Origin: Xanthostigma xanthostigma
Taxonomy: Eukaryota; Arthropoda; Insecta; Raphidioptera; Raphidiidae
Reading direction: 5' to 3'
Assembly (NCBI GenBank): GCA_963575645.1
Contig: OY754464.1
Span: 60,486,948 to 60,550,947 of the forward strand
DNA: 64,000 nucleotides
Part shown: positions 33,892 through 44,695 of the stretch, in pieces
How the letters are laid out: each line of letters opens with the position of its first letter
Position numbering within the stretch: position 1 is the stretch's first letter
The notes under the pieces: generated by a model
Told to the model about the DNA's origin: nothing
Database searches by the model: none
What the model saw: only the letters and a program-made list of their open reading frames with translations
Program-made: the position numbers and the translations under genes

Positions 33892-34371
33892 ACTAGCCTT
33901 TACCCGCGGCTTCGCACGCGATTAAGACGAAACACGGATGCATTCTCATTATTTGGCATAGTTAATCCTTTCTCGACGTAGACCCCCTAATAAATTTTAA
34001 AATTGATGAAATTCACGTGATCAATCTCCTGAAAAACCTTAAAAATGACATCCATTTTGATTTTTAGACTATTTACCTTTTTTCACCCTCCGAAGGGGTT
34101 GTTTTTGAAAACGCATGAAACACGTGTTTATTTGTTGACAGGAATAATTTTGCGCATTTTCCAATTGATACCTTATATATGATTTATCCTTGCAAATTTT
34201 GAACCCCCGTTACACCCTTTTAGGGGTTGAATTTTCAAAAATACGTTCTTAGCGGATGCCTACGTCATAATAACTATCTGTGTGAGAAATTTCAGCTCAA
34301 TCTGTCCAGTGGTTTGAGCTGTGCATTGATAGGTCAGACAGTCAGTCACGGTTTCCTTTTATATATTTAGG
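33892..34371 (+). repeat. Family H repeat, copy 2
   Basis: Head ACTAGCCTTTACCCGCGGCT, middle ATGAAATTCACGTGATCAAT and GAAACACGTGTTTATTTG, tail CAATCTGTCCAGTGGTTTGA and TTTATATATTTAG. Collinear with 21071-21570. Confidence 0.78.
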
Positions 34372-34530
34372 TTTCGTCCAAAGGTACGATAGACTTGAAA
34401 TCAATAAAAATTTATTAAACACACAAAAATATTAATTTTGAATCAGCAACATATGTATAAATTCGCAAAATTCGAACACGCTCAGTTCCTATTTCTGCCA
34501 CAATAAACGCGGTACGTCAGCAGTTCCTGT

Positions 34531-35130
34531 TAGGGATGTGACATTGAATGAAAAAAATCGATTAATTAATAATCGATTTTTTTAATTTGAATATAAATCG
34601 ATTTTTAAAAAATCGATTTTAAAAGAAATAATCGATTTTTGTAGAAAAATCGATTTTTTCTGTATAATAACAAAACTAAGAGAATAATATTAAAAATTTA
34701 TTAGAATGGAAATCATTTAAAATGGTAAGTATAATAATAATAACCACAATGACAACCTTATGGTTATTGATACAGATTAGAATTGTTGAAACAATTTCTA
34801 GTACAATTTGACATTTTATTACAAATTGTAATTTACAATAAAAATAAAAATAACGATAAGAATCCAAAGCAAAACGACAAGTTTTTGGTATGAAAATTAA
34901 AATACAAAACAAATCATGCTTTAAACTTTGAATTCAAAGAATCAAAAAACTAAAAAGAATCGTCTGTCGCCCAGATGGCACCATTTACAAAAATCGATTA
35001 AAATGTGTAATTTTTATAATCGATTAATTAAAAATCGATTATTGTCATAAATAAAATCGATTACAAAAAATCGATTATAAGAAAAAAATAATCGATTAAA
35101 ATAAAAATCGATTATTTTTTCACATCCCTA
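34531..35130. mobile_element. hAT-like MITE with about 13 ATCGAT sites
   Basis: Ends TAGGGATGTGA and TCACATCCCTA are inverted; the 8-bp flanks GTTCCTGT at 34523-34530 and 35131-35138 are identical. Length 600 bp. ATCGAT occurs about six times in the first 150 bp and seven times in the last 135 bp, usually as AATCGATT or ATCGATTTTT. The centre is AT-rich and noncoding. Confidence 0.93.
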
Positions 35131-35579
35131 GTTCCTGTATTGCCCCTCCGTGCAAATAATATAAGGGTGGCGCTTCGGGAAAAAAATCATTTCACTTCAG
35201 CGCTTTTGACTTGCAGTCTCAGATATCAGATACTATAGACTATTATAGTAGAATAGTATAATATGTAAAATAGACATAGAATATAGAATGTGAGGAGGAA
35301 GCTCCTGTTGCAGTTCATACGTCATATTATGCATGGCGTTGGATATGGCGTCGCCAATGATACGGAACGCAACCATTGCTTTACTCCCGACGACGCTTTT
35401 ATTTCTGGAATAGGGATGAGCCGGATTGAGTCTAGATTGTAGATTGTCAACGCACGACTAGTGTACAAAATAATATTTAAAGTAAACGACACGAGTGTTG
35501 CAGAGTCAATAAAAATTATTTTACCAAATAAAAATGCTTATCTAATTTGTTAGTCGAGCATTTTTAACATCCCAGTACA

Positions 35580-35802
35580 TTGGGAAGATATTGTAATGGG
35601 TCCGAAAATCTAAATGAAAAATTTTGACAAATTTTTATGTTTCTAGGTCACTAGACCATTTTTAAACTATTTTTTAAACATGAGTACGCACGCTCATCTT
35701 AGTTTACCGAGATTAACGTTGTGTCCAAATTTCATGATGATCGGACTTACCGTTAAAAAGGTTTTGGCGGACAAATTTTGAGTTTTTTATATACTTATAG
35801 AT
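35580..35802 (+). repeat. Retroposon-tail-like block
   Basis: It holds CCAAATTTCATGATGATCGG and ACCGTTAAAAAGGTTTTGGC, the form of noncoding tails of RTE-like elements in insects. It runs directly into a family H copy. Confidence 0.45.
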
Positions 35803-36319
35803 TATTACCAGCGTTTGCCGGCGGATTTGCTCGCGCCAAGTTTGATAAGTTTTAGTTTTTTTTTTAAATGATGACTTTTTTGAATTTTGTTGTTGTTCAA
35901 GTGTAATAAATATCAAAATTGATGACATTCACGTGATCAGCGTCCTGACAAACCTTGAAAATGACACCCATGTTAATTTTTAGATTATTTACCTCGTTTC
36001 GTCCTCTGAAGGGGTTGTTTTTGAAAAAGCACGAAACACGTGTTTTTGTTGACAAAAGTAATCCTGTGCATTTTCGAATTGATACAACTAAATTATATGA
36101 TTTCTCCGTGCAAATTTTGAATCCCAGTTACACCTTTTTGGGGGTTGAATTTTCAAAAATCAGTTCTTAGCGGATGCTTACGTCGTAATAACTATCTGTG
36201 TGCCAAATATCCGCCCAATCCGTTCAGTGGTTTGAGTTGTGCGTTGATAGATCAGTTAGTCAGGCAGTCAGTCAATTAGTCAGTCAGTCAGTCACGGTTT
36301 CTTTTTATAAATACAGATT
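35803..36319 (+). repeat. Family H repeat, copy 3
   Basis: Head ATTACCAGCGTTTGCCGGCG (a variant), unique T-rich part to about 35908, then ATGACATTCACGTGATCAGC, and tail ATCCGTTCAGTGGTTTGAGT, GTCAGTCAGTCACGGTTT. The 71-codon frame at 35955-36170 corresponds to the frame in copy 1. Confidence 0.75.
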
Positions 36320-36965
36320 ATAGATACCTATCATTCATCAAACTGGAAAATTCGTTTTGTGATCCTTAGGGTCGCCTATTTAATTTTAAATTAAGTGTTA
36401 TGGTATCGTTCTCCCATCCCTGTCATATTCAACTCTCCTGTATAATATATCCCTAATATATTTTTGGTTAATGCTGTAAATCTACTTAGAGCTGAATATG
36501 AGCCATAATATGTATATAGATGTGAGCGTGTATGAAAATTGAATTGAAAATCAATCTCGCTGTTAAAGAGCACACACTCGCACACTATAATACATGGATT
36601 ATATAATATTTACTACAGATACCTACTCGTATATAGTTCATATGCATGCATTCAGGTTCGGCCTTAGCGAACCTGTCGCGCCCCGGGTCAGGCATTTTTT
36701 AGCCCCACACCTCAATATATTTTTTCTTTTCAATTATATGTTTGTTTTAATGAACTCAAGCACAGGATTTGAGACAAAAAGATAATAATTTTTATTTGCT
36801 TACTTTTTTGATCGACGTTTCGTCATCAATTTTTAGTCTTCCTCAGGATCTATAGAAGCAGTATTGTTTAGAAAAGACTCCAGGAGGCGCGGTAGATGTA
36901 GTGGGGAGAGCTATTGGTGTTAGAATATGGACTCGTCAATTATGAAAGAGGCATATCACTCTTTT
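36320..36965. other. Intergenic with retroelement-tail traces
   Basis: Near 36655-36710 TTCGGCCTTAGCGAACCTGT and a following CGCCCCGGGTCAGGC may be one end of a degraded hAT element. Near 36808-36850 CGACGTTTCGTCATCAATTT resembles the noncoding end of Penelope-like or LINE elements. Both are weak. Confidence 0.35.
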
Positions 36966-37240
36966 TGCCGAGTGGGGTGGCGTAGTGGTGAGAGCACTAG
37001 ACTTGCATTCGAGAAGTATCGGGTTCGAATCTCGGCGGGGGCAAATGTGGCTGGGACTGTGTCTTGCTGCATCTCGCCGAGAAACGGTATTTTCCTGTAT
37101 CGGCCATCTTGTTGAGGTTTTCCAAGGTTTCTATCAATAATTCTAGATCAATATCGAGATGGTTCCTTATTCAAGATCATGGCCGATTATCTCTCAAACT
37201 CCTATTTTCAAAATTTGCCTATCTTATCCTAATGTCTTAA
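36966..37240 (+). repeat. tRNA-derived SINE
   Basis: A strong Pol III A box TGGCGTAGTGG (36978-36988) and B box GGTTCGAATCT (37022-37032) have normal tRNA spacing. The tRNA-like head runs 36972-37042, followed by a body with GGCCATCTTGTTGAGG and CCAAGGTTTCTATCAATAAT. The acceptor stem does not pair well and the body follows directly, so it is a SINE rather than a tRNA gene. Confidence 0.8.
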
Positions 37241-38009
37241 ATTCCTTAATTCTCCCATTGCTATTAATTAAGTGGAAGTTTAAAAAATGTAGAAAATAAC
37301 GGGAAGTGTGATAGATAGAAAATAGTAATGGTGCGAATGGCGTCTGTTATTATGGCATAAAATCGAGGAACGGACGTTAAACGCATTATTAATTATATCA
37401 CTCTTTTTGTGGGTCTAGCGTCACCCCCTTTAAACAGAGTTATGGACTCGTCCGGCATACTAAACTCATTTGTGCGCATTTGTGTCGCTGCTCTTGGACT
37501 TATTCTGCTATCTCCCAATCTCTTATATCCAGTATCCTCGTTCCTTCTATTCCTTCTAAACAATAGTATACTTTAAAACAATTGCGGATTTTTTGATTTT
37601 GACGATTCGTGATTCAAAAAAATGTAACATTCCGTCGCTTCGCCGGACCTGGCATTCTGAACGATCGCCCAACCTTGCCACCCACCCCCCTTTATAAACC
37701 CGGTACAGCATGCATTCTACAGTACGATGGAAAACAAAATATGCCGTACTGAATAGTGCGGTAGTTTTAATATAAATACGTGTATTCGAAATCGAATTAT
37801 CTACATTTGAACTGACGTGTATTTGGTTGTAAATGTAATGCATGAATGGAGTAGCAGTTTGATGGTATTAATAACCATGGAAACGAAAAAAAAACGACTT
37901 GATAATATCCGAGCGTGTGGCGAATCGGCTAATTCCTGCATGATTCCTCTTGTGCATGCCACCCAGGTTCTAAATCGAGAATTGGTTTTGCGATTTATTA
38001 TTTAAAAAA
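37241..38009. other. Intergenic, no gene recognised
   Basis: ATCACTCTTTTTG and ATGGACTCGTC blocks near 37400-37450 also occur near 36925-36965, a small local duplication around the SINE. Frames at 37556-37843 and 37817-38005 are unsupported. Confidence 0.4.
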
Positions 38010-38690
38010 ATTCCAGCCAATTGGGCGACGGGACCATTCCAACTTCAAAAATGTTGACATTTGATTGTAATAAAGAAAATAAAATTTCTTAGGTGACGCG
38101 GGTAATGGCTAGTATTCAATATGATATTTGCTATTCGTTGCCGCGTGGTTACCTGCGTAATATGTTCCACGTCATGTAAAAATGAATCAAAGCATGCCGA
38201 ACTAGTTTATTTCTGACAGATCCATAAAACAAAAAAGCATCTGATTTTTTTATTTTCAAAATATTTCCGAAACTATATCTACTTACCTAAAGTTTAGAAA
38301 AAAAAATTTTTTTTGACGAAACATTCTTGAAAAAATAAATAGAATAATAAGCCGTTATGAAAAGTATACCATTATTATACCTATAAAAAACACCGTTTTA
38401 GCATACATCTCTTCTGCGCGCATGCGCCGATTCTCCCCAAAAACAATAGAGCTCTTCATATTTGCATACCAAACATCCTCCAAAAATTTGGTTTGACCGT
38501 TATCGTGTTAACAGACTAACAGACAAACAGATAAACATACAAACAGACTAACAGACGCACAGAGTTTGTCCAAAAATATGTTTTTTTGATTCGGGGGACC
38601 TTAAAACGGAAATATATTGTAAAATTTTTGAAAAGTGATTTTTGACCTAAACTAGTACCATTCCCCACTTGTGGATTGGAATGGTAAAAA
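38010..38690 (-). repeat. R650 repeat, full-length
   Basis: From ATTCCAGCCAATTGGGCGAC to GATTGGAATGGTAAAAA. The palindrome region reads TGCGCGCATGCGCC (GCGCATGCGC at 38418-38427) with two extra bases before it. Confidence 0.88.
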
Positions 38691-38807
38691 TAAAATATGA
38701 AGTTTTGCTAGGCCCATATAACCCTCGCTGCTGGCGGCCTTACGAAAAGAAACAAAAAAGAAATTGCTTTATATAACATGTGTCAATTTATTTATAAAAT
38801 GTGTTTT

Positions 38808-39272
38808 TCTTCATACCTCGATCGAAAGTGCATACTTTCGGCACCAAGTGTAATGAGAAAGTCTAACATTTACTCCTTGGTAGGATTATACGCTACAATA
38901 CGGGAAGTCCGTACGTTCGTGCGGTAGTTTAGCAAAAACAACCAATCAACTGTTATTTAGATGTCGTTTTCATAGCAACCCTTTTGCATTTTAGCTAATA
39001 GTCGTGAACAGCTGTCTTTCTTGTCATTACGTATAACCTCAAAGCTTCTTGCTTGAAATTTATCTGTGTTTTTATGTAATTAATTAATTAATGTATTTAA
39101 TAAGCGTGCTTACGACCGAGGTATGAATAAAAATAGTATACACCACACTGACCGAAAGTGTGATACTTGCCCCTTCGCGCCATGATGCCCTCGACTTCGC
39201 CTCAGGCATCATAGCGCACAGGACAAGTATCACACTTTCGGCCCTTGTGGTGTAATATACTATTTTTTAAAT
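38808..39272. repeat. Composite repeat D, copy 1, two adjacent hairpins
   Basis: First hairpin-type pair: CTTCATACCTCGATCGAAAG at 38811 against CGACCGAGGTATGAATAAAA at 39113. Second: 39-bp arms from GACCGAAAGTGTGATACTTG (39148) to CAAGTATCACACTTTCGGCC (39225), flanked by TACACCACA and TGTGGTGTA. The same two-hairpin layout is at 54515-54957. TATT-rich ends. No coding content. Confidence 0.8.
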
Positions 39273-39279
39273 ACAAGCG

Positions 39280-39620
39280 GCCCGTCCCGGTTTCACCCGG
39301 GCGTGATAGGTATAATTCTGCAAAATGTATTTCGTTTGAACAAATCCTACCAGATTTGCTTCTGAGCTGATAGCGTTTAGCAAATTCTATCAGATGTCGC
39401 TACTTGGTACTAAAACTGTTTTTTTGTTGAGCAAATTCTATCAGATGTCGTTACATGTTACTAAAACAGTTTTTTTGAGAAAACACCGTAATTTAGTACA
39501 AAATACTATTCTATAGCGTAAGTTTCACCAAGTAAGACACATTTACAAAATTTCATTAAAATCAGTTCAGTGGTTTCAGAAACTAGCGCGGCCAAAATAA
39601 TTGTGATACTATAGATTTTT
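39280..39620 (+). repeat. Retroposon-tail-like repeat with CCCGGTTTCACCCGGG head
   Basis: Head GCGGCCCGTCCCGGTTTCAC, duplicated inner block AGCAAATTCTATCAGATGTC (near 39380 and 39430), and tail AAATTTCATTAAAATCAGTT then CAGTGGTTTCAG. It resembles short RTE-like noncoding elements. Inserted directly after repeat D. Confidence 0.6.
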
Positions 39621-40740
39621 ATATATATTGATAAATAAATCGTGGATTATTTATAGCTTAAATAATCGTACTATGCTAGAATGGGATAATAATATTGTGA
39701 ATTCGTTTTTTATTTCACAAGCAACGGTTACAAAGCTAGTTTTGAAAAACGTTAGGATTATGAAATTATTCGGAAACACAGATAAAGGAATGAGCAATCG
39801 GCGCGATAAAATGTCAAAACCACAATAGGGACTTTCATTTCACTGGATCATCTCTCTATTTCATTGTGCCAGTGTATTTCAATCGGTGGTGGAGCACTGT
39901 AAAAAAACATGTTTATGTTTTGGGTATTGTATTAGCGTTGTCGTCCATGAATATAAAATTTGACTAATTAAAAAAATAAATGCAGTATTGACAATATCAA
40001 TTCGCATTATTTTCAATCCAATACTCATAAATCATAAAACTGTAAAAAACATTTTTAAAAAGAAGTTTTTTGGTAACAACAAATTAATTCTTCGTTTTTG
40101 TTTTATGATGGCTAAAAGTTATCGAAGGACCGTTTTTTATCCTAGAGTATTTTTTTATCTTTTGCCATTGAAATAATATTATTATTGCAACATAGCACTT
40201 TTATTTCACAAATTGTTTTAAGAATAGTCGCTGTTTATACGTTGTTTCCCCTGCTCCTCTATTAAAGTTTCCCGGATATCAGGTTTTTTGTTTGTTTTTT
40301 TACAATTATACTACAAGTTTGACTTTAGTAGTGTGTAATGTAAAATATACTGTCTTTTTTTAATAACACGCACAGTATAATTGGAAAAGAACCGTTTTAT
40401 CCATCACTATACGAAACTTAATACGTTTGCAAGAACTGCAGTTGCGATACTGAGTGGGTCTGGTGTTTGAGTGAATCTTGCAGAAAGGCCATCATTATCT
40501 TGTCACCGGTGACTGCGACAGCTCGCTGAACGGGTGTTGGGGGTGCGCTTTGCACCAGACCATAGAGCCTATATAACGACGGCGACTTCTACAACTGCAC
40601 CTATACAATACACGTACATCAGTCCCGAACCCATTCACTTGGAAGTGACGCTGATTTTGTCTCGTCCGTTTAATGTTTCGTTGAGTATTTAACGCTAATG
40701 GTAGAACGAAAAATAAATAATACAGAACCATAGACTATAA
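39621..40740. other. Intergenic, minor repeat blocks
   Basis: TTTTGTTTTATGATGGCTAA near 40096 matches 12269; TTTACAATTATAC...TGTAATGTAAAATA near 40305-40350 matches the SINE body at 14290. Frames at 39628-39828 and 40495-40731 have no recognisable motif. Confidence 0.4.
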
Positions 40741-40744
40741 TATA

Positions 40745-40892
40745 TCATTTCGTAAATCTCAGATAGATTGATAGTAGATTATAGACGCTCAACAGCTGAG
40801 GTCACCACCGCTTATGTGTGTATTAGAGAATCTGCTCGCCACCATACACAAACCGATTGATACGAGCTCGGGTTCATGGAAGTGCTAATTCC
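40745..40892 (+). repeat. Dispersed repeat J, copy 2 (5' part)
   Basis: GATTATAGACGCTCAACAGC, CTTATGTGTGTATTAGAGAA and CCATACACAAACC match repeat J near 8500-8600. It resumes at 41439-41470 (AATTCCCATAAAACATTG) after an inserted element. Confidence 0.62.
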
Positions 40893-41438
40893 GGTTAGAG
40901 TACGATAAATATATATCCATTGGGAATACACAATTATTATTTTATATAATATATAATAGTGCCAGTAGCCGTTTTAAAAATTATTTTTTTGCGCGATGAA
41001 AAGGGTAAGGCGTTTGGAGGGAGTTCTTTAAAAACAATTGCGGAGTCGTGTCGATGCGATGACGTTTTTTTGCGCAGTGAAAAGGGGTAGGCGTCTGGGT
41101 GGAGTTCTTTAAAAACATTTACGGGTTCGTGTTGATGCAATGGTGTTTTTTTTTCGCAGTGAAAATGGGAGGGCGTTTGGAGGGAGTTCTTTAAAAAACA
41201 ATTACGGGATCGTGTATATTCAAAGTATTCTATACCAGTTGCTATGACGTGTATATGTGACTTCTGATTGGTTAGATTAAAACAAATTTTAAAAAAATGA
41301 CAGTGAAAGACGAAAAGTAGTTCCATTTTTTTACGTATTTTTGAGGAAATTGGTTTATATTTGAACGTCAAAATTTTGCTTTTTCTATGACTTAAAAAAA
41401 GTAAAAATTTGGTCACATCCAGTTTCGTACTGGACCCA
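40893..41438. mobile_element. TSD-flanked element carrying an 84-bp minisatellite
   Basis: Flanked by CTAATTCC at 40885-40892 and 41439-41446; removing it rejoins repeat J. The ends GGTTAGAGTACGA and, inverted, GGGTCCAGTACGA match at 10 of 13 positions. Inside, about 40985-41220 has three units of about 84 bp (GCAGTGAAAAGGGGTAGGCG, GGGAGTTCTTTAAAAACA). An 8-bp TSD would fit hAT, but the ends are not typical, so the superfamily is open. The 170-codon minus frame 40937-41449 spans the minisatellite and repeats a 28-residue unit (FKEL-P-PFS-RKK); no known protein. Confidence 0.65.
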
Positions 41439-41754
41439 CTAATTCCCATAAAACATTGAAGTGCTAATTAGTTTCCTCTGACGGATTGGTAAATGTCAAT
41501 TTATATATCAAATAGACTCGGATTTTGCGGAAGTGTACGACTTCTGCAATCGTAAGAAATCTAATCACTGCTTGCCGGATTCGTAGTTCAACCGGTGCAG
41601 CGACACACTTACGAACTTGCGTTCCAGATTGCTGACTAGAATAAGTGTTTATTGGACAGCGCTCATACAGTTGGAATCAAATTACGTTACAACAGACGTT
41701 AAAATGTTTGAAATTCAACTGCCAATTTTAATCTGACATAAAATTGTGAAATTA

Positions 41755-42172
41755 GTTAATGGCCTTCCCCGGAGTTTTAAACTATCTCCATATTAAATTT
41801 CATGTATTGATTGAGGAACAATTGAAAAATAAGCTTTACCAACGTTTTGAAAATTATATTTCGTTGAGGCCCTGAGGATGAAAATATAAATTAAATCTCC
41901 TTCAAAGCATATTTTTGGAACAAAACTACTACTAACAATTACATTTCATCACAATCGGTCCAGCGGTCTGATCATTAAAGCGTAACTTCATACATTATTA
42001 CGACCTCCACTTCATCTCTATAGGGGAAGAATTTTGTCCTTCCCAAGCTTCAAACTATCTTCATATTAAATTTCATCACAATCAACCCAGCGGTTTGTCC
42101 GTGTAAACGTAACAGACAGACAGACAGAGACAGAGTTACTTTCGCATTTATAAATAATATTAGTGCGGATGT
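41755..42172 (+). repeat. RTE-type LINE 3' tail
   Basis: Two related units: CATATTAAATTTCATCACAA with CCAGCGGTTTG, then CGTAACAGACAGACAGACAG and TTACTTTCGCATTTATAAAT. This is the common end of RTE-like elements in Lepidoptera, 3' end near 42172. Parts of 41812-41945 are shared, rearranged, with the perfect palindrome at 25004. Confidence 0.75.
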
Positions 42173-42526
42173 TGAATTGTAATTTGTCCAAGTAAGATTG
42201 TTGGATTACATAACAGAAACGTGAATTTTAATTTAGAGGGGAATCATTCTTGTTGATTTCAGGAGTAATGCTGATGTTTTAAAATTTGTTTTGTTGACGT
42301 CATGATGCAGTGAATGAGCTGCATATTACATATTATGCACAATAATAATATTCAGGTCCCTCGTTTTTAACAGTAAATTTGTTTCTGGCGCAAATAGCTT
42401 TGCCGTACTTGAATTCCGTAGGGAGGGGTTTGATTCGCAAATATTCTGCGTCCAGGTTTAATTTTAAGGTCACCAACAGTCAGTATTATTAATTACGCCT
42501 TGTATCAATTTATTTTATTATTCTTT
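42173..42526. other. Intergenic, no gene recognised
   Basis: No gene or repeat recognised. Confidence 0.4.
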
Positions 42527-43115
42527 TACTATTCCAATCCATAAGTGGGGAATGGTACTAGTTTAGGCAAAAATCACTTTTCAAAATTTTACAATATCTT
42601 TTCGTTTTGAGGTCCCCCGATTCCAAAAAATGTATTTTTTCTGTTTGTTTATGAGCATGATACAAATCAAACAGATGTGCAGATTGACACCGAATTTTGG
42701 CAGGATGTTTGATATGCAAATATGAAGAGCCCTATTGTTTTTGGGGAAAATCGGCGCATAAGCAGAAGAGATTTATGCTATAACGGTGTTTTTTATATAA
42801 TAATAACAGCTTATTATTCTTTTTATTTTTTCAAGATAGTTTCGTTAAAAATTTGTTTTTTAAAGAAAATAAAAAAAAAATCAGCGATTCATTTGTTTTG
42901 TAAACTAGTTAGCATGCTTTGAATAAATTTTACATGACGTGGAAGATATTATGTAAGTATAACCATGGCAACGAATAGCAAATATATTGAATACAAGCCA
43001 TTACCCGCGTCACCTCACGCGATATCAGAAATTTTATTTTCTTTATTAAACTACATCAAATGTCTACATGTTGAAGTTGGACTGATCCCGTCGCCCAATT
43101 GGCTGGCAGTTTTTT
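42527..43115 (+). repeat. R650 repeat, full-length but shorter
   Basis: From TACTATTCCAATCCATAAGT to GTCGCCCAATTGGCTGGCAG. The central palindrome is degraded (GGCGCATAAGCAG). The 66-codon frame at 42722-42922 is repeat-internal. Confidence 0.86.
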
Positions 43116-43140
43116 AATAAATCTAAAATTCAACCTTTAC

Positions 43141-43200
43141 CAGCTCTTCGATTTGAACCCGGGTGAGATTTTAAAATTTAACCAATTGAGACATGACAAC
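43141..43200 (-). repeat. Possible SINE head, reversed
   Basis: Read on the minus strand: an A-box-like TGTCTCAATTGG and a B box GGGTTCAAATC (43150-43160) at tRNA-like spacing. No body was delimited. Confidence 0.45.
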
Positions 43201-43599
43201 GTTGGGAAACAAACAAATATTATTCCCTCGCCCTCCTGTTCTTCGTTCCCGTAAAGTCGGGACGCTGTCCGTCGCTTGTATGTGCAAGCACCTTTTATAA
43301 CGGATGCAATGCGTTATACGTTATAATAAAGACAATGTGAGAGCGCCATCGAGATTTGTTGAATTCTAAGAATTTGTTAAATTCCACCGGCGTAATTTCA
43401 CGCTGAACATTACATAATATAATACGATATTGTATTTACCAGGCAAAAGACGGTATGTGAACGACTTCTCTCTCTCTCTCTCATTGTTTTGTATTGGTAA
43501 TTTTGATTTGAATTTTTAGTTACACTACAGATGATTGTTTTATTTTTGTCCACATACCTACGAATATCTTTTGTTATTATCAAAATGGTCAGCTAACAT

Positions 43600-43790
43600 T
43601 TTTTGCACGACTCCTATAAAATAGCTGCTTTTCATGCCTGTATATCGGTAGTAAAATGATCCATTTTGCACTACGTTGGATTAAAATACCCAACATGCAA
43701 TCTTAGCTATCCAACAGAATTTTACAAAAGCGACCTGCCAGTTACCATTGATTTCTGTAAGATGAACAGAGATAGCAAATCAGCACAAAG
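43600..43790 (+). repeat. Dispersed repeat C, opposite orientation
   Basis: CCTATAAAATAGCTGCTTTT, ATGATCCATTTTGCACTACG and AAAAGCGACCTGCCAGTTAC, the reverse complement of the 30330-30490 copy. The frame at 43666-43854 is repeat-internal. Confidence 0.65.
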
Positions 43791-43884
43791 CAGGCGTAGT
43801 ATTTTTTTATCACAAATTATGATTTTTCGAGAAAACATATTGTTATTGTTATAATTTGTGATAAAAATAGGTATATTCCTATTA

Positions 43885-44345
43885 TACATGTCAAAGTCAC
43901 CCTCATCTCTGCGCAGGGGTTAGGGGTGGGATTTGTCTTCAAACGATGTCCCCCTTCAAACTAAATAACTTTTGTCTGAAACTTTTTTTCCGAAAATGTT
44001 GCCCTGTCTCAATAATATGCAAAAATTGTCTGAAATATTTTTTTATCCGATGCCTCCCTCAACACTTAATATGCATGTCGAAAATTGGTTTCCCGAAACT
44101 CCATTACATTTTTGTGTCTAAATAACGATCTTGCGCAGAAAATTACGAGAGGTAAGTTGTTTGGTTTGCGAAGGGTCATCGATTAAACATAAAAACACCG
44201 GCCCCTGCGCGGGGATGGAGGTGACTGAAATAAAGTTTCGGAAAACCGATGTGTTAGGGGTTGAGGGAGGCATCGGGTGTTTCAGACAAATTTTCTTTAA
44301 AATTATTTTACGAAAATGTTGCCGTCTCAATAATTTCTCATATAT
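43885..44345. repeat. Imperfect inverted repeat with a direct repeat
   Basis: GTCACCCTCATCTCTGCGCA (43896) pairs loosely with GCGCGGGGATGGAGGTGAC (44206), and GATGCCTCCCTCAACAC (44049) with GTTGAGGGAGGCATC (44260). CGAAAATGTTGCC...GTCTCAATAAT occurs directly repeated near 43992 and 44312. Frames at 44118-44412 are by-products. Possibly a diverged foldback element. Confidence 0.6.
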
Positions 44346-44599
44346 ACCTAGATTAAAATGTATCACCCAGTATATATTTCGTGCGTTTTACTATAACTGC
44401 ATCATTAAATAATAATTAATTCAAGCACTAGATACATAACCCACTATTTCCCATTGCACTTATAAAATAACTGCTTTACACGTATGCATACAGGCATAAA
44501 AAGTGGTCCATTGCGCACTAGTACGATAAAGTAAAATTCACTTGTTTTTAAAAATTAGTAAAGAAAAATTCAATAAATTTAATATTTCTCATATAACTT

Positions 44600-44695
44600 C
44601 AAGTCGGACGCGAACCCTCGGATCCTGTACACGATAGACTATTGCATATGAACAGTTGGCCACGCAAGTAGTTGACTGTCTATGCCTACGTATCT
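44600..44695 (-). repeat. tRNA-derived SINE head, reversed
   Basis: On the minus strand: A-box-like GTGGCCAACTG and B box GGTTCGCGTCC (44606-44616) with tRNA-like spacing. The remainder of the SINE was not delimited. Confidence 0.55.

Noticed and set aside
34531..35130. Simple-sequence satellite of ATCGATTTTT
   Set aside because: Exact inverted ends and an 8-bp target duplication show that it is a transposon with repeated motifs.
36655..36715. Another hAT end (TTCGGCCTTAGCGAACC)
   Set aside because: No matching inverted end or target duplication could be found.
36966..37042. Functional tRNA gene
   Set aside because: Strong A and B boxes, but poor acceptor-stem pairing and direct continuation into a SINE body.
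40985..41220. CRISPR-like array
   Set aside because: Units are contiguous tandem repeats without unique spacers, and the DNA is eukaryotic.
40937..41449. 170-codon minus-strand frame as a gene
   Set aside because: It runs across a minisatellite whose unit length is divisible by three, which keeps any frame open; no known domain.
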